A DNA stretch of 64,000 nucleotides from Streptomyces sp. NBC_01803 (lineage in GTDB: Bacteria; Actinomycetota; Actinomycetes; Streptomycetales; Streptomycetaceae), in contig NZ_CP109073.1 of NCBI RefSeq assembly GCF_035917415.1, forward strand, positions 5,636,001 to 5,700,000. The letters run 5' to 3'. The stretch's first letter is position 1; each line of letters starts with the position of its first letter. Below the pieces are notes generated by a model. That model saw nothing but the letters and a program-made list of their open reading frames with translations, was not told the DNA's origin and did no database searches. This document shows positions 24,904-35,636 of the stretch, piece after piece. A program made the position numbers and the translations under genes.

Positions 24904-26086
24904 GGCCGGCGCGACGGTTGTCGTGAACATCGGGCGCCTCGTCACCAACGACCCCGGCCGGGGCTCCGGTGGACCGCTCGGCGTCATCGAGGACGCCGCC
25001 GTCGTCATGGACGCCGGCCGCGTCGTCTGGGTCGGGGCCACCCGCGCGGCGCCCGCCGCCGACATCCGCGTCGACGCCGCCGGACGGGCGGCCGTTCCCG
25101 GTTTCGTGGACTCCCACTCCCACCTGGTCTTCGCGGGCGACCGGACCGACGAGTTCAACGCCCGCATGTCGGGCCGTCCCTACCGCGCGGGCGGCATCCG
25201 CACCACCGTCGCCGCCACCCGGGCCGCCTCCGACGCCGACCTCCACGCCACGGTCGCCCGCCATGTGCGCGAGGCCCTGCTCCAGGGGACGACCACCATC
25301 GAGACCAAGTCCGGCTACGGCCTGACCGTGCGCGACGAGGCCCGCGCCCTGGCGATCGCCGCCGCCCACACGGACGAGACGACGTTCCTCGGCGCCCACA
25401 TCGTGGCCCCCGAGTACGCCGGTGATCCGGCCGGCTACGTCGCCCTCGTCACCGGACCCATGCTGGACGCCTGCGCCCCCCACGCCCGGTGGGTCGACGT
25501 CTTCGTCGAGCGCGGGGCGTTCGACGAGGACCAGGCGCGGGCCGTCCTCACGGCCGGCGCCGCGCGCGGCCTGACGCCCCGCGTCCACGCCAACCAGCTC
25601 ACCCACGGCCCCGGCGTCCGGCTCGCCGTCGAGCTCGGCGCCGCCTCCGCCGACCACTGCACCCACCTCACCGACGCCGACGTGGACGCGCTGGCCGACG
25701 CGGGTGGCGCGACCGTCGCGACCCTGCTGCCGGGAGCCGAGTTCTCCACCCGCGCCCGCTACCCCGACGCCCGCCGCCTCCTCGACGCGGGCGTCCCCGT
25801 CGCGCTGTCCACCGACTGCAACCCGGGGTCGTCGTTCACCAGCTCCATGCCGTTCTGCGTCGCGGTCGCGGTCCGCGAGATGGGGTTCACCCCCGACGAG
25901 GCGGTGCACGCGGCCACCGCGGGCGGCGCCCGCGCCCTGCGCCGCACAGACATCGGCCGACTGGTCCCGGGCGCCCGCGCCGACCTGGTGCTGCTCGACG
26001 CGCCCAGCCACGTCCACCTCGCCTACCGCCCCGGCGTCCCCCTGGTCCGCGACATCTGGCGGGCCGGCGAGCGGGTCGCACGCTGA
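24872..26086 (+). CDS. hutI: Imidazolonepropionase
   Basis: 404 aa from GTG at 24872. A zinc amidohydrolase that opens imidazolone-5-propionate to N-formimino-L-glutamate. [20 protein letters not shown] carries the first metal His pair; [42 protein letters not shown] and STDCNPGSS (metal Asp) are all present. It is the last hut gene here. The true start is slightly uncertain because the 5' end is duplicated upstream. Confidence 0.94.
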   Translation: MTGPERAAGAGAGATVVVNIGRLVTNDPGRGSGGPLGVIEDAAVVMDAGRVVWVGATRAAPAADIRVDAAGRAAVPGFVDSHSHLVFAGDRTDEFNARMSGRPYRAGGIRTTVAATRAASDADLHATVARHVREALLQGTTTIETKSGYGLTVRDEARALAIAAAHTDETTFLGAHIVAPEYAGDPAGYVALVTGPMLDACAPHARWVDVFVERGAFDEDQARAVLTAGAARGLTPRVHANQLTHGPGVRLAVELGAASADHCTHLTDADVDALADAGGATVATLLPGAEFSTRARYPDARRLLDAGVPVALSTDCNPGSSFTSSMPFCVAVAVREMGFTPDEAVHAATAGGARALRRTDIGRLVPGARADLVLLDAPSHVHLAYRPGVPLVRDIWRAGERVAR

Positions 26087-26126
26087 CGGCGGCCCCGAAG
26101 CGCCGCGCGCGGCGACCTCCGGCACC

Positions 26127-26588
26127 ATGAGGCGTATGGGCAGTATTCCGGACATATGGGGGCTGGTCGCGCCCCTCGGGCCGGGCCGGACCCCGGCCGT
26201 CCGGCTGTTCGCGCCACCCGGGGCGGCGCTCGCCACCGGGGCGGTGGACGTGCTCACGGGCATCGCGCTCGCCGGGCTCGTCGCCCTCGCCCTGGCGGCG
26301 GCCGTCGCCGGATCGCTGCTGGCCGTCCGCCTCGCCCGGCGGGCCTTCCTGGCCCGGCCCACCACCGGCCGGGAGGCGCTGCTCGGCCGCGAGGCCGTGG
26401 TGCGCCGCACCGGGAACGGCGCCGGTCAGGTGCTGCTGGAGGGGGCGTGGTGGACCGTGCGCGGCAGGGACGCCCCCGTCAGGGAGGGGCAGCGCGTCCG
26501 CGTGGTGGGCCAGGAGGGGCTTGATCTGGTTGTCGAGGACGCCGGCCCACGAACGGACCGTCGCGCCGCCGAGGAGGAACCCCCGTGA
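26127..26588 (+). CDS. Short NfeD-type membrane protein
   Basis: 153 aa. One or two hydrophobic segments (VLTGIALAGLVALALAAAVA) are followed by an NfeD-type OB-fold: GREALLGREAVVRRTGNGAG, then LEGAWWTVRG and VREGQRVRVVGQEGLDLVVE. The serine-protease domain of long NfeD proteins is missing, as in the short class. It overlaps the slipin gene by four bases; the NfeD/stomatin pair is a widespread membrane-microdomain unit. Start chosen at ATG 26127; ATG 26136 is equally possible. Confidence 0.8.
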   Translation: MRRMGSIPDIWGLVAPLGPGRTPAVRLFAPPGAALATGAVDVLTGIALAGLVALALAAAVAGSLLAVRLARRAFLARPTTGREALLGREAVVRRTGNGAGQVLLEGAWWTVRGRDAPVREGQRVRVVGQEGLDLVVEDAGPRTDRRAAEEEPP

Positions 26589-27421
26589 AAGCACTGCTCA
26601 TCACCGCGATCGTCGTCGCGGCCGTCCTGCTGCTGCTCACCCTGATGGCCGTCAAGGTCGTCCCCGAGTACGAACGAGGCGTGGTCTTCCGCCTCGGCCG
26701 GATCATCGGCGCCAGAGGCCCGGGACTGTTCCTCATCATCCCGATGGTCGACCGCATGGTCCGCGTCTCCCTGCGGACGGTCACCATGGACATCCCGCCG
26801 CAGGACGTCATCACCAAGGACAACGTGACGGTCCGCGTCAACGCCGTGACCTATTTCAACGTGGTCGACCCCAACCGCTCGGTGGTCGCCATCGAGAACC
26901 ACATCAAGGGCACCTCCCAGATCGCCCAGACCACGCTGCGCAGCATCCTCGGTCAAGTGGACCTGGATGAGCTGCTGATCAACCGGGACGAGATCAACCA
27001 GCGGCTTCAGCGGATCATCGACGACGTGACCAACCCGTGGGGCGTCAAGGTCACCCTGGTCGAGATCAAGGACGTCGAACTGCCCGAGACGATGCGCCGC
27101 GCCATGGCCCGCCAGGCCGAGGCCGAACGCGACCGGCGGGCCAAGGTCATCCACGCCAAGGGCGAGTTCGAGGCCGCCGAAACCCTGTCGGACGCCGCCG
27201 AACGCCTCGAACGGCACCCGGCCTCGATGCACCTGCGGATCCTGTCCACGATGACCGAGATCGCCAGCGAGCGGAACTCGACCCTGATCTTCCCGCTCCC
27301 GATGGAAATCCTCCGCCTGGTCGACAGCCTCACCCCCACCCACCCCGACCGCCCGCACCCCGACACCCGCCCACAGCCCCGGCCGGTGTCCCACGACGGA
27401 TCGAGACACGGCCGGGCGTAG
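26585..27421 (+). CDS. Slipin/stomatin-type SPFH protein
   Basis: 278 aa. An N-terminal membrane anchor (ITAIVVAAVLLLLTLMAV) leads into a SPFH domain: VPEYERGVVFRLGRIIGARG, VDMR-type core, ITKDNVTVRVNAVTYFNVVD, and TLRSILGQVDLDELLINRDE, then a coiled-coil stretch (MARQAEAERDRRAKVIHAKG). It scaffolds membrane microdomains and partners with NfeD proteins. The C-terminus ends in a Pro/His/Arg-rich tail. GTG start. Confidence 0.93.
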   Translation: MKALLITAIVVAAVLLLLTLMAVKVVPEYERGVVFRLGRIIGARGPGLFLIIPMVDRMVRVSLRTVTMDIPPQDVITKDNVTVRVNAVTYFNVVDPNRSVVAIENHIKGTSQIAQTTLRSILGQVDLDELLINRDEINQRLQRIIDDVTNPWGVKVTLVEIKDVELPETMRRAMARQAEAERDRRAKVIHAKGEFEAAETLSDAAERLERHPASMHLRILSTMTEIASERNSTLIFPLPMEILRLVDSLTPTHPDRPHPDTRPQPRPVSHDGSRHGRA

Positions 27422-27522
27422 CCGCGTCGAGGGCCGCACCCGACGCCGCGCCGGCCCGGTCGACTCCGCCCCCACGCCCGCCCACCGGCACGCGACCGGA
27501 GCCCTGACCTCTGCTCTCAGCC

Positions 27523-27833
27523 CTACGCGCGCCCTGCGCGGAGTTCCCGCGCCTGAGAGCTGAGTGTCTTGTGCACGACGCCGACCGAGACGCTGACACC
27601 AGCGGCGATTTCGCGAATCGTCTGTCGTGAGACGAACGCACGGCCGCCTGCGCCGATCCACTCCGCGGTGCTCTTCCGCCGTCCTCCGGTCGTCACTCGG
27701 AGGCTCACCCTCCTCGCAGGCCGACCCTGGCGCCAGAGAGCACCACGGCTGATGCTGCCTCCAGCCTTCCGCTCGTCAGTCGCTACTGGCCGTTCGATCC
27801 TCCTCACGGGCCTTTTCGGTTGCTCAGGCGACA

Positions 27834-27834
<1 letters not shown>
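27523..27834 (-). CDS. Small helix-turn-helix protein (103 aa)
   Basis: The ATG overlaps the stop of the monooxygenase upstream by one base (TGATG), so translation is probably coupled. The N-terminal half is basic; the C-terminal part VSRQTIREIAAGVSVSVGVV followed by HKTLSSQ is a clear helix-turn-helix. I do not recognise the family. It might be the regulator of the island or a remnant of a mobile-element gene. Confidence 0.5.
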
Positions 27835-29531
<1,697 letters not shown>

Positions 29532-29784
29532 CTACAAGCCCCAGCGTCACCCCGTCCAATCCTTTCCCGGCCACGTGATCACGACTCCGCACGGGCCTGT
29601 GCGGTCGCGGGGCGAACCCGGCGTGGCGGCCTGGAAGAAGGGCCGGCTGCGGCGCGGCTGCTCTGCGGGCAGTTCTTGTGCACCGGCCGGAACGGCGGGG
29701 TCTGCGCCCGTGTGGCGCTGGCGGGTCCACGGTGCGCGAACGTGCGTACACGTGCGTTCCTCGACCGCCGCGGTGATGCGCCAC

Positions 29785-29949
29785 TCATACGGCGTCGAGG
29801 CGTCCGCAGAGGGTTCTTGTCGCCCCGCGCGGAGCGAGGGTTGCCCTCGGGGCGCCCTGGCTCCGCGCGCGGGCGAGTTGGAAGATGGCATAGCTCAATC
29901 GCCCGTCGCGCGCCGCGTTCGGCAGCTCCGACGCGGTGGTGTCGGACAT
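29785..29949 (-). pseudogene. N-terminal stump of a MarR-type regulator
   Basis: ATG at 29949 with GGGAGCGACA upstream reads MSDTTASELPNAARDGRLSY followed by AIFQLARA, matching the first helix of MarR proteins, and then turns into unrelated sequence ending at 29785. The DNA-binding domain is absent. It lies 37 bases downstream of the oxidoreductase and was probably its regulator. The stretch 29500-29785 has no other convincing gene. Confidence 0.5.
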
Positions 29950-29986
29950 TGTCGCTCCCTGACCACAAGAGTTTGGGGGTGATCGG

Positions 29987-30901
29987 TTAGTTGACGGTGA
30001 GGACGATCTTGCCGCGGTTGTGGCCGGCATCGCTGGCCTGCTGCGCCTTGGCGGCTTCTGCCAGCGGGTAGGTGGCGCTGAGCGTGGTCACCAGTGTGCC
30101 GTCGGCGGCCTGCCGGGCCAGTTCGGCCAGCCGCGCGGCGGAGCGGCGCTGCGGGCCCTCCGCGAAGACGACGCCGAGTTCGCGGGCGCGGAAATCGGCG
30201 GTGGTGACGATCCGATCGGTGCCGCCGCGCAGGATGATGGAGTCCTCCAGTGCGCCCTTGCCCGCGGCGTCGAAGACAGCGTCCACCCCTTCGGGGGCGA
30301 GCTCGCGGACCCGCTGGACCAGGTTGTCCCCGTAGACCAGCGCGGTCGCGCCGAGCGCGGTGACGTACTCCTGGTTGGCGGCTCCGGCCGTGCCGATAAC
30401 GCGGGCGCCGCGTGCGACGGCGAGCTGGACGGCGATGGTGCCGAGCGCGCCGGACGCTCCGTGGATCAGCAGCGTCTCACCCGAGGTGACGCCGAGCAGG
30501 TCCAGCACGCGTTCGGCACCGTCGCTCGCCACCGGAAGGGCAGCGGCGTGTGTCCAGTCCAGGCCGGTCGGCTTGGGCGCGAGGACGGCCGCGGGTGCCA
30601 GGGCGTACTGGGCGTAGGAGCCGGTGTCGGACCAGCCCAGGACCTCGTCCCCCACCTTCAAGTGGTCGACGCCCTCGCCGACGGCGTCGACCACACCGGC
30701 GATCTCCCCGCCGGGGACGGCGGGCAGCGTGGTGGGGAAGATGGCCTCCATGACACCGGAGCGGATCTTGCCGTCCACCGGGTTGACGCCAACAGCCTGT
30801 ACACGCACACGGACCTGGCCGGAGCCGGGCTGAGGAATGTCGATCTCCGCCTCGTGCAGAACCTCGGTACCGCCGAACGCGTCAAAAACGATGGCCTTCA
30901 T
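29987..30901 (-). CDS. Zinc-less quinone oxidoreductase (MDR family)
   Basis: 304 aa. GroES-like N-terminal domain (MKAIVFDAFGGTEVLHEAEI, VNPVDGKIRSGVM), then a Rossmann domain with HGASGALGTIAVQLAVARGA binding NADPH. The catalytic zinc ligands are absent, as in the quinone oxidoreductase/zeta-crystallin group, which reduces quinones and other electrophiles. ATG 30901 with GAGGAG nine bases upstream. Its promoter lies between two TGGCYAGCCA palindromes, so it is probably repressed until an electrophile appears. Confidence 0.9.
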   Translation of the reverse strand: MKAIVFDAFGGTEVLHEAEIDIPQPGSGQVRVRVQAVGVNPVDGKIRSGVMEAIFPTTLPAVPGGEIAGVVDAVGEGVDHLKVGDEVLGWSDTGSYAQYALAPAAVLAPKPTGLDWTHAAALPVASDGAERVLDLLGVTSGETLLIHGASGALGTIAVQLAVARGARVIGTAGAANQEYVTALGATALVYGDNLVQRVRELAPEGVDAVFDAAGKGALEDSIILRGGTDRIVTTADFRARELGVVFAEGPQRRSAARLAELARQAADGTLVTTLSATYPLAEAAKAQQASDAGHNRGKIVLTVN

Positions 30902-30943
30902 CACGGTGGTCTCCTCAAGTGGAATGCCGCGCCGACCGTTCCG

Positions 30944-30985
30944 TGGCCAGCCACATAAAAGTAACATCGATTGCGTGGCTAGCCA
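30944..30985. promoter_or_regulatory. Twin operators flanking the oxidoreductase promoter
   Basis: TGGCCAGCCA (30944-30953) and the perfect palindrome TGGCTAGCCA (30976-30985) sit 32 bases apart, centre to centre, about three helical turns. The AT-rich stretch between them (TAACATCGAT) suits a -10 region on the minus strand. Spacing and symmetry suggest a dimeric repressor such as the now broken MarR protein. Confidence 0.55.
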
Positions 30986-31084
30986 AGTAATCGCTTCGAG
31001 GGGATCCCGGAGGCAACCCGCCTGTCTTCAAACGCTGGCGAGCTCAAGTGATCAACGCACCACCCACGGATGATCACGTGGTCG

Positions 31085-31369
31085 TGGAGGCACAGGTGCC
31101 GGTCGCGCTCGTAGCGGCGGATCACCTGACCGGTGGGACGGTCCAGCCAGGCCAGGCGGTTCAGGCCCGTGCCGGACGAGGACGCGGAGGACGGTGGAGG
31201 CGGGCAGGCCCAGGATGGGGCCGATGCGGGCCGGCCCGAGCTTGCGTGCCGTGCGCAGCTCGACCACCCGGGCCTCGACCGCCGCGGGAGTGCGGCGCGG
31301 GACGGTGCGCGGTCGGCTGGGCCGGTCGGCAAGGCCGGCCTGTCCCTCGTCCGCGTACCGGCGCTCGAG
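31085..31369 (-). pseudogene. IS481-family transposase remnant
   Basis: RRYADEGQAGLADRPSRP, ARKLGPARIGPILGLPASTV and, after a one-base insertion, GLNRLAWLDRPTGQVIRRYE match the helix-turn-helix and linker region of IS481 transposases. The DDE catalytic core is absent. It abuts a Tn3 transposase fragment at 31370. Confidence 0.7.
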
Positions 31370-31765
31370 TCAGGACGTCGTAGCCGGGGTTCACCACCGG
31401 GGTCAGGCCGATGTTGCACGCCTCGGACGACCAGCAGCGCGACCACCGAGGTGGACAGGTCCTTCATCCGGGTGGTGCCGTCCCCGAGGTGGATTGAAGG
31501 CGTCGAGGAAGCCGGTCCAGGCGTTCACCTCGAACAGCAGTCCGGCAGGTCGACTTCGGCAGCATCCGCTCGACCCTCTTGCGCAGCCAGGTCAGGGACT
31601 TCGGCTCGCCGAGCCACCGAGTTTGTCGACGTTCAGCTTCACCCGCCCGTCGTCCTGCACCTCAATGGAGACCTTCGCCGCCGGCCCAGCGAGCTCGCGC
31701 TCAGCAGGGGTCTCAAGAGCCGCATGACGAGAGATCGTCACGTACGGATCTGCGAGGGCTGAGGG
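31370..31765 (-). pseudogene. Tn3-family transposase remnant
   Basis: Read with frameshifts, the minus strand gives EVQDDGRVKLNVDKL, TWLRKRVERMLPK, VDLPDLLFEVNAWTGFLDAF, TTRMKDLSTSVVALLV and EACNIGLTPVVNPGYDVLTR, the internal segment of Tn3-type TnpA. At least two frameshifts are needed. The reading stops exactly where IS481-like sequence begins, so the IS481 copy or a deletion cut into it. Confidence 0.7.
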
Positions 31766-31844
31766 GTGAGAATCCCCTCGGCTGCTCGGCGGGAAGATCT
31801 GGCCCGCCCATGAACAGCCGGACGACGCGAGCACACAGAAGAAA

Positions 31845-31894
31845 GCCCCGTCCTATGCTGGCGAGTGACTAGCAAGTCGCGCATAGGACGGGGC
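31845..31894. promoter_or_regulatory. 13-bp inverted repeat directly upstream of the XRE gene
   Basis: GCCCCGTCCTATG (31845-31857) and its exact complement (31882-31894) enclose 24 bases that hold the smaller repeat GACT-AGCA-AGTC. The right arm ends six bases before the ATG at 31901. It could be an autoregulatory operator or a leader hairpin; it also separates the transposon debris from the intact genes. Confidence 0.5.
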
Positions 31895-31900
31895 ACTTCC

Positions 31901-33118
31901 ATGCATGACTCTCCCCTCCCCGGTGACCGCCTGCGAGAGTTCCGCCGCGCCCGCGGCATGACCCAGGAAGTGCTGGCCGAACGTGCCGGCCTGAGCCTCG
32001 GCGTCGTGAAGAAGATCGAGCGCGGCGGCTCGGCGCGGATCGAGACCTACCACGCGCTGGCCCGCGCCCTGAAGGTCCGCACGTCCGCCCTCTTCGAATC
32101 TGGCGGCCCCCACCAGCGGCGCCGGACCAACGACGACAACCTGACACTGATGCCGCTCCGGCAGGCCATCGCGCCCCCCGCCACGTTCGCCGGTCGCCTG
32201 GACACCATCGCCGCCGACGAACCCGACCTCGACCAGCTCCAGCGCGTCGCGACCGATGTCGCCCGCGCCTACCACCGCGACGACTACGACGAGGTCGCTG
32301 AGCTACTGCCGTCGCTGGTCCGCTCCTCCCACGTCGCTGCCGCCCACTTCAGTGGCGACCGCGAACACGACCGCGCGGTCCGACTGCGCGCGAACGTACT
32401 TCAGATGGCTGGCCGCTACCTCACCCAGGTCCGCGCCTACGACCTGGCGCATGTCGCGCTCAGAGACGCGGTCCGCGACGCTGACACGGTCGGGGACCGC
32501 GCGGTCGTGGCGGGTGCGGTTTACCAGCAAGGCTGGCTGCTGATGCGCCAGGGGCGGCTGGACGAGGCCGAGCAAATCAGTGCCATGACGGCCGAGGAGA
32601 TCGAGCCGCGTATCTCCCGGGCGTCGCCAGCGACTCTCGGCGTGTGGGGGAAGCTCCTGGTTCACGCCTCAGCCGCGGCGGCCAGGAACAACCGGCCGCG
32701 CGAGGCTCGGGAGTATCTGCGGCTGGCGAGGACGGCAGGTGCGGCGCTCGGCGGCAGCGGGGCCCTGGAGATGTCGTCCTGGGGCCGGTTCGACTGGCGG
32801 ACGGTCGCGTTCCAGGGAATCGAGAACCAGCTCGTCGCCGAGCGCCCGCGCCGGGTGCTGGCCCTGTCGGCGAGGATGCCGAAGGCGTCGCGGACGTTCA
32901 TGCGGCGGCATCTTCTGGACGTGGCGCAGGCCCACGCGATGCTGCGGCAACCGGATGAGGCAACCGCGATTCTGGCCGGGCTGCTGGATGAGACGCCGGA
33001 GTGGTTGCGGCACCAGCGGATGGCGGCGGACGCCTTCCAGACAGCACTAGGGTCGAGCAAGCGGCGTCGGCTGAGCCCGCAGCAGCGGCAGTTGGCGCGG
33101 TTCTTCGAGGTGACTTAA
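31901..33118 (+). CDS. XRE-family regulator with TPR-like C-terminal domain
   Basis: 405 aa from ATG 31901. An HTH_3 domain (about 10-65: LREFRRARGMTQEVLAERAG, LSLGVVKKIERG) is followed by a long all-helical region resembling tetratricopeptide repeats (LLMRQGRLDEAEQISAMTAE, RNNRPREAREYLRLARTAGA, AHAMLRQPDEATAILAGLLD). Such regulators often sense a peptide or partner protein with the repeats. The next two small genes lie on the same strand and may be its partners. An in-frame GTG 36 bases upstream is a less likely start because it falls inside the inverted repeat. Confidence 0.85.
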   Translation: MHDSPLPGDRLREFRRARGMTQEVLAERAGLSLGVVKKIERGGSARIETYHALARALKVRTSALFESGGPHQRRRTNDDNLTLMPLRQAIAPPATFAGRLDTIAADEPDLDQLQRVATDVARAYHRDDYDEVAELLPSLVRSSHVAAAHFSGDREHDRAVRLRANVLQMAGRYLTQVRAYDLAHVALRDAVRDADTVGDRAVVAGAVYQQGWLLMRQGRLDEAEQISAMTAEEIEPRISRASPATLGVWGKLLVHASAAAARNNRPREAREYLRLARTAGAALGGSGALEMSSWGRFDWRTVAFQGIENQLVAERPRRVLALSARMPKASRTFMRRHLLDVAQAHAMLRQPDEATAILAGLLDETPEWLRHQRMAADAFQTALGSSKRRRLSPQQRQLARFFEVT

Positions 33119-33212
33119 GGGTTACGAAGCGTAGTCCGCCCGCTCCGCACGGGAACGAACAGCCACGCTTCATGTCTGTAAGGCGTTGATCACCGGCCGT
33201 AGTTTCGGCTGT

Positions 33213-33620
33213 GTGATCCGCGCTCTTGCCGCTCCGTACCCCCACTGGATGCCGACCGTCGAGCAGGGGGTGCGGAGGCTGCCGTCCGGCCGTTGGTGGG
33301 AAGCGGTGCGGGTGCCCGCCTACCGGGCGCGGCACGTCCTCACCTGGCTCGGCTCCACCTCCGGCGCCGTGCTCCTCCACCAGGACGCCGAGCCCATCTA
33401 CACCTGGCTCATCCGGCTCGGCGCGGCCGACATGTGGGACCAGGCCACGCTCGGCGTGATGGTGCCGCGTCCCGGCACGGTCATCCGGGTCCCGCCCGCG
33501 ACGTGGTGCGGCGGGCCCGGCACCCGGTGGCTGGTGCCGACCGGCCCGACCGGCCTCACCTCCCCGGACCGCCTGCGGCGCGCGCTGGAACAGACCCCGC
33601 TCGGAGGCACCTATGCCTGA
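33213..33620 (+). CDS. Hypothetical protein downstream of the XRE regulator
   Basis: 135 aa from GTG 33213; the short distance to an upstream CGTAGTTT motif would suit a leaderless message. It is rich in Trp, Pro and Arg ([40 protein letters not shown]) without membrane segments. I do not recognise the fold. It overlaps the next gene by eight bases (ATGCCTGA), so both are translated together. Confidence 0.65.
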   Translation: MIRALAAPYPHWMPTVEQGVRRLPSGRWWEAVRVPAYRARHVLTWLGSTSGAVLLHQDAEPIYTWLIRLGAADMWDQATLGVMVPRPGTVIRVPPATWCGGPGTRWLVPTGPTGLTSPDRLRRALEQTPLGGTYA

Positions 33621-34205
33621 GCCGGAGCGCTCTGCCGCGCGTCTGCTCATCACCTGCGCCGACTGCCGCCAGCACTACCTGGATGGCGCACTCCACATCT
33701 GCCCACTGATACGGCCCGAGTCGCTGCCGCCCGAACTGGCCGGGCGCGACCTGGCCCAGCAGCTGACCGCCCGCCAGTGGGCCGGCGCCGACTGCGTGCA
33801 CTGTGCCCGCTGGCTCGGCGACCAGGTATCCGGGCAGCCCCGCGTCGTCGCCACGGTGCGCCGCTGCGAGCTCCGTGCGTGCGCGCCCAGATGCCCGCCG
33901 CGCCAACCCCACGTGCCGACCAGCCCCTGGACCCCGCGCCCGCCGGCGGCGCCACGCGGCCGAAGGCGGGCGACGCCCGACTCCCGCCAGGGAGCGCGCC
34001 AGACGAGCCGGCGACGCCGAGGCGACCCGCCCGGGTGCGTCAACGGCCGGAACCGGCGCCCCCGAAGCGCGCTGAACGCGGTTCGGATCCGGCCCCGGGC
34101 ACCACCCCGGCCCCGGGCACTCGGGTCGATGAGCGGATACGTCAGCCCATGCCGAAGCCGTCATGGGCTGACGGACCCCCTGTGCCGCTGTGCGACTTCG
34201 GCTGA
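33613..34205 (+). CDS. Cys-pair protein with Pro-rich tail, apparent frameshift
   Basis: ATG 33613 overlaps the preceding stop. The first 90 residues carry three Cys pairs ([28 protein letters not shown]) and look like a small zinc-binding protein. After about 33880 the best coding signal moves to another frame, beginning near ATG 33889 and reading [20 protein letters not shown] through to a stop at 34205 (VPLCDFG). Either one base was lost or gained, or a second short ORF starts there. Functional status unclear. Confidence 0.5.
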
Positions 34206-34239
34206 GCATGACGTCGCGCACTCACCCGGCCGGGGCAGA

Positions 34240-35070
34240 ATGGCGCTTGTGACGCCCCACGCCCTCCCCGAACCCGCCGATCTCCGTGCCGACTGCGCGA
34301 ACTGCTTCGCGCTCTGCTGCGTCGCGCTGCCCTTCGCCGCCTCGGCCGATTTCGCCGTCGACAAGGCCGCCGGGCAGCCGTGCGGGAACCTGCGCGCCGA
34401 CGACTTCCGCTGCGGCATCCACCCGCGCCTGCGCGGCGAGGGCTTCGCCGGCTGCACCGTCTTCGACTGCTTCGGCGCGGGCCAGAAGGTTTCCCGGCTC
34501 ACCTTCGGCGGCCGGGACTGGCGGCGGGACCCGAAGGCGGCACGCCGGATGTTCGAGGTCTTCCCCGTGATGCGCGGACTCCACGAGCTGCTCCGGTACC
34601 TCACCGAAGCCCTCGCCCTGCCCGGCGCCCGCCCCCTGCACGGCGATCTCCGCCGCGCGCTGCGCGCCACCGACCGCCTCACCCGCGCGGACGCCGAAGC
34701 GCTCGCCGCCGTGGACGTGGCGGCGGTGCGGCAGGACGTCAACGCCCTGCTGTCGCGCGCCAGCGAGCTGGTCCGGGAGAAGGTCCCGGGCCGCAGACGG
34801 AACCACCGGGGAGCCGACCTGATCGGTGCCCGCCTCGCCGGCGCGAACCTGCGCGGCGCGAACCTGCGCGGCGCCCGACTCGTCGCGGCCGACCTGCGGA
34901 AGGCCGACCTGCGTACCGCCGACGTGACCGGCGCGGATCTCCGCGACGCCGATCTGCGCGGCGCCGACCTCACAGGTGTCCTCTTCCTCACCCAGTCCCA
35001 GCTTGACGCGGCCCGGGGCGATGGCGCGACAAAGCTGCCCGGGACCCTCACCCGCCCGGCGCACTGGTAG
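34240..35070 (+). CDS. Pentapeptide-repeat protein with N-terminal Cys-rich domain
   Basis: 276 aa. The N-terminal part has a Cys cluster ([44 protein letters not shown]) that may bind metal; a helical linker follows; residues about 190-250 are pentapeptide repeats of the A(D/N)LxG type ([34 protein letters not shown]). Repeats of this kind form a right-handed beta-helix; some members mimic DNA, others are scaffolds. Too few repeats are present for a Qnr-type protein. Start at ATG 34240 or GTG 34249; CAGAAT just upstream of the GTG could be a -10 box for a leaderless message. Confidence 0.8.
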   Translation: MALVTPHALPEPADLRADCANCFALCCVALPFAASADFAVDKAAGQPCGNLRADDFRCGIHPRLRGEGFAGCTVFDCFGAGQKVSRLTFGGRDWRRDPKAARRMFEVFPVMRGLHELLRYLTEALALPGARPLHGDLRRALRATDRLTRADAEALAAVDVAAVRQDVNALLSRASELVREKVPGRRRNHRGADLIGARLAGANLRGANLRGARLVAADLRKADLRTADVTGADLRDADLRGADLTGVLFLTQSQLDAARGDGATKLPGTLTRPAHW

Positions 35071-35091
35071 CCCGCGCGGGCGCCCGGCCGG

Positions 35092-35511
35092 TCAGCCGGC
35101 GGCGCGGGCGTCGATCTCGGCGATCAGCTCGCGGACGCGCTTCTCGATCTCGTCGCGGATGGGCCGCACGGCCTCGACGCCCTGGCCGGCCGGGTCGTCC
35201 AGCAGCCAGTCGCGGTAGGTCTTTCCGGGGAAGACGGGGCAGGCGTCGCCGCAGCCCATGGTGATGACGTAGTCGGACGCCTGAACGGCCTCGGTGGTGA
35301 GCACCTTGGGGTGCTCGGCGGTGATGTCGACGCCGACCTCTCGCATGGCCTCGACGGCGGCCGGGTTGATCCGGTCGGCGGGCAGGGAGCCGGCCGAGCG
35401 CACCTCGACGCGGTCGCCCGCGAGGTGGCCGAGGAAGCCGGCGGCCATCTGGGAGCGACCGGCGTTGTGGACGCAGACGAAGAGGACGGACGCGGCGGGG
35501 GTCGCGGACAT
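35092..35511 (-). CDS. arsC: Arsenate reductase (low-MW phosphatase type)
   Basis: 139 aa. The P-loop VCVHNAGRSQMAAG carries the nucleophilic Cys; NPAAVEAMREVGVDIT and YVITMGCGDACPVFPGKTYR hold the additional Cys residues used in the disulfide cascade; LLDDPAGQGVEAVRPIRDEI follows. It reduces As(V) to As(III) with thioredoxin or mycothiol. ATG 35511 is preferred over 35520 because GAAGG lies at proper distance only from the former. Divergent from arsR. Confidence 0.93.
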   Translation of the reverse strand: MSATPAASVLFVCVHNAGRSQMAAGFLGHLAGDRVEVRSAGSLPADRINPAAVEAMREVGVDITAEHPKVLTTEAVQASDYVITMGCGDACPVFPGKTYRDWLLDDPAGQGVEAVRPIRDEIEKRVRELIAEIDARAAG

Positions 35512-35604
35512 GTGGGTCATCCTTCGGTCTTCGGCGGTAGCGGGCGGTCGTGGGTGATGGTGGGCGGGGGCCGGGCCGGCAAGGGCTCCGGCCGGTGTGA
35601 AAGT

Positions 35605-35636
35605 ATCAGCTCATGCTGACTTCAGTCGATACTGAT
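35605..35636. promoter_or_regulatory. Operator-like repeats at the arsR start
   Basis: ATCAG (35605-35609) and CTGAT (35632-35636) form an inverted pair around the arsR start codon, with a near-repeat ATCAGC-TCAT-GCTGA inside. ArsR proteins usually bind such dyads in their own promoter. arsR lacks a clear ribosome-binding site, so its message may start near the ATG. Confidence 0.35.
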
